Positions 58,500-64,000 of a stretch of DNA of 64,000 nt are shown piece by piece. The stretch is from Nonlabens ulvanivorans (lineage in GTDB: Bacteria; Bacteroidota; Bacteroidia; Flavobacteriales; Flavobacteriaceae). The stretch lies in contig NZ_JPJI01000032.1 in the NCBI RefSeq assembly GCF_000732625.1, positions 1,596,218 through 1,660,217 of the forward strand, given 5' to 3'. How positions within the stretch are numbered: position 1 is the first letter of the stretch; the number at the start of each line of letters is the position of its first letter. Below the pieces are notes generated by a model that did no database searches, was not told the origin of the DNA, and was given only the letters and a program-made list of their open reading frames with translations. The position numbers were made by a program, and so were the translations under genes.

Positions 58500-60383
58500 T
58501 TACTGAACAATTTTAAACTCACATCGTCTATTGATCTCATATTCTTTATCAGTACAAATACCTTCTTGGATGCAATTATTAAGTGGTTGCATTTCTCCAT
58601 AACCTATACTTCTAAGTCTACGTCTTTCTACACCTTTGCTTACCAAGTACTCAAGCGTTGACGCAGCACGTTTTTTAGATAATTCAAGATTGTATGCACT
58701 AGGTCCACGTACATCGGTGTGCGCAGATACTTCGATATACATCGCTGGATATTTCTTCATGATATCTACTAACTCATCAAGAGTATGTGCCGCTTCAGGC
58801 TTGATAACAGCCTCATCAAAATCAAAGAATATCTGATCTAGTTCTACCTGCACATCACCTTTACGATCTGGTTTAATTGTAGCTTCAGCATCTTGATAGG
58901 ATAATAAGGTTAAGTAAATATCATGACTTATGCGGCCATTTCTGTCTGTTGAAAATTGAACATCTTGAGGAATGTATAATTTACGCGTACCTCTTATGGT
59001 ATATTTTCTATTAGGTTCTAATTTAAAGAAGTATGTAGCGTCATCACCTACAATCATATCATCGATTAGAATTTCGCGCTCGTCAAGCAATGATACTAGT
59101 GATCCTGGCAATAATTTATTAGAAATACTGTCTTTAACGATACCTTTTACCGCATATTTAGTAAGAACATTTTCTTCTCTTGTTGTTCTGTATAGTTTAT
59201 CAATACCAGTTCTGTTAGACGAGAAATATGCTTTATTAAGGTTTTCATTTATGATAAATGCAAAATCATCTCTCGAACTATTAATAGTAGTTCCCAAATT
59301 GATAGGTGTGGTAAATTCACCGTTTACCATATCACTTCTATGTATATCTAATCCACCAACACCTTGTTTACCATTAGTAGAATAATATAAGGTGTTAATA
59401 TCACTGATATAAGGAAATTGATCAAGATGTTGTGTATTAATTTCCTTTCCTAAGTTTACTGGTTCACCGTATGTTCCATCACTATTGACACTGACTTTAT
59501 ATAAGTCAAATTCACCATATCCACCAGGCATATCACTTGAAAAATATAAAGTAGAACCGTCTTTACTAATTGCAGGATGTTGAACACTATACATATCATT
59601 ATTAAAGGAAAGAGCTTGTACATTGGTCCATATACCATCTACTAATTCTGCCTTATAGATTTTCATATTAGAAACTGGTATGTCATTAATTTTAACACGT
59701 TTCTCATTATTTCTATTAAAGTACATTACAGTACCGTTTTCAGTAAAAACGGCATTGCTCTCATGTAAGTCTGTATTAATATCGGAGAATGGCACAATGG
59801 ATTTAAGAGCTCCATCTCGTTCTAGAGTTGCCTTATACAAATCCAGATATGGTAATCCATTCCATGCATATACAGGTCTTTCCATATTGCGGGAAGAGGC
59901 AAAAACCACTTCAGTATCGTTTAAGAAACTCATTCCAAAATCGCTGTTAGATCCTTCATTACGTATAGGAGCTACAGTAAAATTATGTGGTGTACTTTTC
60001 TCTAATTCTTTTAAAAACTCTTTTGTATCCCAATCTTTACCTTGATAATAGAGTAAATAACTATCTGCTTTATCATAATCTTTAAGAGCTAGAAGAGATT
60101 GAGCATATCGATAGATCCTATTATAATCTGTTATTTGTCCATTATTATCTTCAATAGAAGAGTAAGTGAAAGCAGCCTGTGCCATATCACCAGTGTAGTA
60201 ATAACAATCACCTAATTTCTTAAGAACTTCTTCCGTTTGTTTGAGGTTTTTATAGTTTTCAATTGCTTCTTTATAAGCTTGATTTTTGAAAAGCCTATTG
60301 GTCTTTTTTAAGCTCAAATTTTGTGCTCCAACAAGGCTAGTGGAGCATAAAATAATCAATATAGAGGTTATGATTAATCTCAT
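58500..60383 (-). CDS. OmpA-family T9SS protein (PorE-like: TPR, WD40-like propeller, CRD, OmpA)
   Basis: This 627-aa protein has a signal peptide (residues 1-20, ending GAQ). TPR-like helices (about 25-125) and a PD40/WD40-like propeller (about 140-420, repeats such as HPAISKDGSTLYFSSDMPGG and FPYISDINTLYYSTNGKQG) come first. A carboxypeptidase-regulatory-like domain (about 430-510) and a C-terminal OmpA peptidoglycan-binding domain (IFFDFDEAVIKPEAA, SAHTDVRGPSAYNLELSKKRA) follow. This order matches P. gingivalis PorE, which anchors the T9SS to peptidoglycan. It lies directly after the PorP/SprF gene, so it likely serves the neighbouring adhesin. Confidence 0.88.
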   Translation of the reverse strand: MRLIITSILIILCSTSLVGAQNLSLKKTNRLFKNQAYKEAIENYKNLKQTEEVLKKLGDCYYYTGDMAQAAFTYSSIEDNNGQITDYNRIYRYAQSLLALKDYDKADSYLLYYQGKDWDTKEFLKELEKSTPHNFTVAPIRNEGSNSDFGMSFLNDTEVVFASSRNMERPVYAWNGLPYLDLYKATLERDGALKSIVPFSDINTDLHESNAVFTENGTVMYFNRNNEKRVKINDIPVSNMKIYKAELVDGIWTNVQALSFNNDMYSVQHPAISKDGSTLYFSSDMPGGYGEFDLYKVSVNSDGTYGEPVNLGKEINTQHLDQFPYISDINTLYYSTNGKQGVGGLDIHRSDMVNGEFTTPINLGTTINSSRDDFAFIINENLNKAYFSSNRTGIDKLYRTTREENVLTKYAVKGIVKDSISNKLLPGSLVSLLDEREILIDDMIVGDDATYFFKLEPNRKYTIRGTRKLYIPQDVQFSTDRNGRISHDIYLTLLSYQDAEATIKPDRKGDVQVELDQIFFDFDEAVIKPEAAHTLDELVDIMKKYPAMYIEVSAHTDVRGPSAYNLELSKKRAASTLEYLVSKGVERRRLRSIGYGEMQPLNNCIQEGICTDKEYEINRRCEFKIVQ

Positions 60384-60403
60384 AATAGTAGATATAATAT
60401 TTT

Positions 60404-61354
60404 TTAAAAGAATCTAGGTGAGCGGTCATAACCACTTTTCCAGAATTTTGATTTTACATTGAAGAGTAATATGATTTCATGCGAACCTGTGTTGTAGTTA
60501 CCTAAGTTATTAACGGTATAATCATAAGCATATCCAATTCTCAAATTAGGTGCTACTCTATAATTGACTAATCCGCTTAAAGCATCTCCAAAACGATATG
60601 CTAGACCAGCTTCAAATTTCTCATTAAATAAAACATTTGCTGTCAGGTCTAAACTAAGAGGAGACCCTTTAACACCTTTCACCATAAATGCCGGTTTAAA
60701 CTTCAAATCATTGTTAATGTCAAAGACATAACCACCAGTTAAAAAGAAATGAATGTCTTGAACACCTGTGGATTGGATTCCATTTTCATTCTCTAGATGG
60801 GTTGTTGTCAATAAATTAGGAGCAGATAGACCGACGTAATATTTATCAGTAAAGTAAAAGGCACCTAGACCTACATTAGGAAAGGTTTGAGTTACGTTTT
60901 CATTGAATGCTACGTCTGTATCTACACCACCAGACTGTAAATTAAATCCATTAAAGTTGGCATCAAATAATGTAACACCAGCTTTTATCCCTAAAGATAA
61001 TTTTGCCTCTTCTGAAACTGGTAAAATGTACGCAAAATCAGCATAAATGTTATTTTCAGTAACAACATTACCGATATCATCATTTGTAAATGAAAGGCCT
61101 AATTCAATGCGCTCACTTACTGGATAATGTACAAATAAGGAGGCTGTTTTAGGAGCACCTTCTAATCCTACCCATTGAGTACGGTATAAAGCTCCAATGT
61201 TTAATTCGGACTTATTACCAGTAGCATAAGCTGGATTGATGATGTTTTGGTTGTACATATACTGCGTGAACTGTGGATCTTGTTGTGCAGTACCATTCCA
61301 CGCAGTACATAATGCTACTGCTAGGAATATATATATTGTATAAATGTTTTTCAT
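60404..61354 (-). CDS. PorP/SprF family outer-membrane protein
   Basis: I chose the ATG at 61354 (316 aa), which opens the signal peptide KNIYTIYIFLAVALCTAWNG; an upstream ATG at 61375 shares bases with the adhesin stop. The mature N-terminus QQDPQFTQYMYNQNIINPAYA is the PorP/SprF hallmark, and the rest is a beta-barrel (RTQWVGLEGAPKTASLF; FKAGLAYR-type strands). SprF-like proteins are needed for secretion and attachment of the adhesin encoded just upstream. It has a 20-base gap to both neighbours. Confidence 0.93.
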   Translation of the reverse strand: MKNIYTIYIFLAVALCTAWNGTAQQDPQFTQYMYNQNIINPAYATGNKSELNIGALYRTQWVGLEGAPKTASLFVHYPVSERIELGLSFTNDDIGNVVTENNIYADFAYILPVSEEAKLSLGIKAGVTLFDANFNGFNLQSGGVDTDVAFNENVTQTFPNVGLGAFYFTDKYYVGLSAPNLLTTTHLENENGIQSTGVQDIHFFLTGGYVFDINNDLKFKPAFMVKGVKGSPLSLDLTANVLFNEKFEAGLAYRFGDALSGLVNYRVAPNLRIGYAYDYTVNNLGNYNTGSHEIILLFNVKSKFWKSGYDRSPRFF

Positions 61355-61374
61355 GTTTGTTTTCTTTCTAACCA

Positions 61375-64000
61375 CTATCGGCTTAGGTAAAGTCTTCCTT
61401 GTTCAGGCTTTGTGCTTCCGTCATTAAAATTTAAAATGTAGAAATATACTCCTACAGGCAGTTCACCATCACTTAAAAGGGCTTTTTGATTAGCAAAACC
61501 ATTAAATCTTGGAGTGCTGTTAGTTCCTTCATAAACTAGATTTCCATATCTGTTATAGATTTCCATTTTAAATTTTGGATATAAAAAGCCTAAGTTTTCG
61601 ACATCAAAAGTGTCGTTTACACCATCATTATTAGGTGAAAAACCATCAGGGACTATTACTTTACCACATGCCGTTAAATCTGTTGTCACGGCTAATCTTA
61701 CATTACTCTCACATCCGGTAACAGAATCAATAAGAGCAGCATAATACGTAGTTCCATTAACTAAAATCGTTGATAAAGAAAGTGCCGTAGAACTATCAAC
61801 AGCATCATACCAGACTACATTAGAGCTAATCATATCGTATTCGTTAATGTTGACAATCAAGTTTTCTAATGTTGGACTATCATTGATACAGAATAAGTTT
61901 CCATCTATAGATAGAGTAGGAGTAGGTGCATCACCAACTACTACTGAAACTTGAGTTCTTACACTAGATTCACATCCTGTAGCATTAGTCTGAGTTGCAT
62001 AATATGTAGTTCCATCTATTAGCAAGTCTGCATCTGCCAATGGAGTTGTACTATCGATAGAATTATACCAAGTAATCATTGTACCATTCACAGCAGCATC
62101 TAAATCCATTACCATGGCATCATCAGTGGCACAAAATTCAAGGGTAGCATTTACAACCGTTGGAGCAGCACTATCATCGACTTGTATTACGATTTGCGAT
62201 GTAGCATCAGTACTACATGGTGTTGTAGCGGCAACAGTGTAAACATATACACCTGCGGTATCTACGGACGGATCAAAAATATTTCCACCACCGTTTAACA
62301 TAGGCAACCATGTACCGGTTGAATCAGGAGTACCACCTAATTGCGTTAATAAATCAATGGGCGCATCAATCACACAAATATCCAATGTACTATCTAAACC
62401 AGCGTTAGGCGCTGTAGTCAGATTAACAGTAATTGTAGCTGTATCTGTATTGCAATCATTCATCACTGTATATTGATAAGAACCTGCGCTATCTACTAAA
62501 GGATCAAAAACACCTGTAGTACTATTTAACATAGGTGTCCAAGTACCTCCTATATCAGCACTTCCAAGTAAAGTAAATAAGTCAATCGTTCCATTATCAT
62601 TACACAAATCTATAGATGTACTAGTACCTGCTGTTACTGGTGATTGTACAACAATAGATACGACAGTAGAACTATCTGCACACGGAGCATTTCCAGTAAT
62701 TGCATATTCAAAATCATAACTTCCATCAGCAACCATAGAAGCATTAAACAAATTACCAGTTAAAGCACCGGTTCCATCTGTATCTAACCAAATTCCACCA
62801 TTATCTTGTGAACCATCCAACGCTGAGAATAAATCTACTGCTGTCACATCACTACATACGGTTAATGGTACATCAATTCCAGTATTAGGTGTATTAGAAA
62901 TAGTAACAACTACAGCTACCGCAACCGAGGATTCACAATTTGTAAGTCCATCTATTTGAGTCGCATAATAGTCTTCTCCATCAATAAGTGCATCTGTAGA
63001 ATTTGATAACATCGTTAGTGCCGCATCTTCATACCATTGAACGTTATTTCCAGTCGCAACTAAATCTGCTACTGTAGCATTGTCGCAAAAATCTTGATTC
63101 ATAGAAGCACTCGGTGCTGCTATGTCATTTAAAGTTATAGTAACAGTAACAGAATCACTTGCACAAGTTCCTAAGGCTGGAACAGTATATGTAAAATCAT
63201 AAGATCCAGTTGACAAAAGTGTCAGGTCCACATTTGAACCTGATAAAACTCCAGTAGTATCATCGTCATTCCATGCACCACCAGCATCATTACCAGTTAG
63301 TTGATTAAACAAGTCTAACGTTTGTCCTGTAGTTATGTCACTAATGCAAATATCAAAATTAGTTGCTGTTCCAGCTTCAGGAGCTATCTCTACAGTCACA
63401 GGAACTATTGATGTAGAGGTACAATTACCATTAACTACTGTATAGCTAAAATTATAAGTTCCTATTGCAAGTAAGGTTAAATCTACATTTGCAGCAGTTA
63501 AAGCACCAGTAGCGTTATCATCATTCCAAGTACCACCTATATCTTCACCTGTCAACTGACCAAATAAGTCTAAAGGAGAGTTTGCTGCCAAATCGGTTTC
63601 ACAAACAAGAAAAGGTGCCACTGTGCCTGAGTTTGCCAACTCATAAATTACAACCGTTACCGTTACATCAACATCTGTACAAGTTCCTATGGCTGGAACA
63701 TTATAAGTGAAATTAAAGGTTCCGTTTCCTAGTGTTGTTAAGTCAATAGGATTTGTAACTGCTGTTCCTGTTGAAGAGTTTCCAGCATACCATGTACCGT
63801 TTGTATCTTGAGATCCATCTAGTAAATTGAATAAATCATATGGCGAGTTAGCCGCTACTTCATCTTCACAAATCTCAAATGGCGTTCCTACATAATTACC
63901 CGATTCTGGTGCTGGCTCTATGGTTATAGCAACTGTTGAGCTATTCATACATCCATTAACATCTGTTATAGAATAAGAAAAGTTATAAGTACCTACAGCA
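61375..64000 (-). CDS. Large repetitive T9SS surface adhesin, 5' end outside window (partial)
   Basis: The reading frame stays open to base 64000, so the N-terminus is beyond the window; about 874 residues are visible. There are two repeat types. Type 1 (about 75-80 aa) has a CxxD start, DLFNQLTGNDAGGAWNDD-like core and a YDFTYTVPALGTC end. Type 2 is an Ig-like unit with VQWYEDAAL, DGEDYYATQ and CESS. The C-terminus is a type B sorting domain: DGFSPNNDGVNDTFDV, KMEIYNRYGNLVYEG, GVYFYILNF and a final YLSR. With the PorP/SprF and PorE-like genes it forms an SprB-type adhesin cassette for adhesion or gliding. Confidence 0.88.
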   Translation of the reverse strand, partial: AVGTYNFSYSITDVNGCMNSSTVAITIEPAPESGNYVGTPFEICEDEVAANSPYDLFNLLDGSQDTNGTWYAGNSSTGTAVTNPIDLTTLGNGTFNFTYNVPAIGTCTDVDVTVTVVIYELANSGTVAPFLVCETDLAANSPLDLFGQLTGEDIGGTWNDDNATGALTAANVDLTLLAIGTYNFSYTVVNGNCTSTSIVPVTVEIAPEAGTATNFDICISDITTGQTLDLFNQLTGNDAGGAWNDDDTTGVLSGSNVDLTLLSTGSYDFTYTVPALGTCASDSVTVTITLNDIAAPSASMNQDFCDNATVADLVATGNNVQWYEDAALTMLSNSTDALIDGEDYYATQIDGLTNCESSVAVAVVVTISNTPNTGIDVPLTVCSDVTAVDLFSALDGSQDNGGIWLDTDGTGALTGNLFNASMVADGSYDFEYAITGNAPCADSSTVVSIVVQSPVTAGTSTSIDLCNDNGTIDLFTLLGSADIGGTWTPMLNSTTGVFDPLVDSAGSYQYTVMNDCNTDTATITVNLTTAPNAGLDSTLDICVIDAPIDLLTQLGGTPDSTGTWLPMLNGGGNIFDPSVDTAGVYVYTVAATTPCSTDATSQIVIQVDDSAAPTVVNATLEFCATDDAMVMDLDAAVNGTMITWYNSIDSTTPLADADLLIDGTTYYATQTNATGCESSVRTQVSVVVGDAPTPTLSIDGNLFCINDSPTLENLIVNINEYDMISSNVVWYDAVDSSTALSLSTILVNGTTYYAALIDSVTGCESNVRLAVTTDLTACGKVIVPDGFSPNNDGVNDTFDVENLGFLYPKFKMEIYNRYGNLVYEGTNSTPRFNGFANQKALLSDGELPVGVYFYILNFNDGSTKPEQGRLYLSR

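Overview
The window looks like chromosomal DNA of a marine-type member of the Flavobacteriaceae (Bacteroidota). It is AT-rich and has no Shine-Dalgarno-led starts. Several genes are preceded by the Bacteroidota -7 box (TAnnTTTG). It carries type IX secretion (T9SS) genes, with PorP/SprF-, PorE- and type B CHU-sorting-domain proteins. It also has the typical flavobacterial chain parA-parB-DUF5683-dapB-lepB-wbqC. The genus cannot be fixed from the window. The organism uses a dispersed 16-bp perfect palindrome, CGCTTTCGCGAAAGCG: 13 exact copies and two one-mismatch copies occur here, mostly inside genes.

Layout. 0-6 kb: rlmH, nadC, a BrkB-like membrane protein, two small exported proteins and priA. 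6-12 kb (minus strand): a light-response block with an SRPBCC protein, an SDR, a CPD photolyase and a divergent cryptochrome/photolyase-like protein, plus two further genes. 12-20 kb: stress and housekeeping genes (CsbD-like, pterin dehydratase, YebC, LysM protein, acpH, glmM, LpxL-like acyltransferase, rhomboid, TlpA-like). 20-30 kb: a 790-aa GAF protein, an HD phosphohydrolase fused to a Pycsar-type transmembrane effector domain, a 1238-aa outer-membrane lipoprotein joining a metallophosphoesterase to a kinase-like region and a beta-barrel, and dps with a coupled 42-codon ORF. 30-36 kb (minus): parAB and the envelope/dapB/lepB operon. 36-47 kb: glycosyltransferase, MarC, fumC, a twin-domain M16 protease, a SUI1 factor, a 2OG-Fe(II) oxygenase and a fused alpha/beta E1 dehydrogenase.

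47.6-53.4 kb is the most interesting region. Seven tightly packed plus-strand genes encode an FAD oxidoreductase, a methyltransferase, a type III polyketide synthase, a FabL-like enoyl-ACP reductase, a FabZ-like dehydratase, a ketosynthase and an acyl carrier protein. This reads as a dedicated mini fatty-acid synthase feeding an acyl starter to a type III PKS, whose product is then methylated and oxidised. A phenolic or quinone lipid, or an alkylpyrone, is the likely product class. The logic matches the Streptomyces srs and Azotobacter ars systems, but the gene set differs.

53.5-64 kb: nitroreductase, TerC, an HPF ribosome-hibernation factor and its thioredoxin-fold partner, then T9SS surface genes, ending in a large repetitive adhesin cut by the window edge.

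No tRNA, rRNA, CRISPR array, insertion sequence or prophage was seen. No gene-free stretch exceeds 300 bases; the longest gaps (about 237-258 bases at 27.8, 29.5 and 35.8 kb) hold terminators, two small ORFs and promoter-like sequence.
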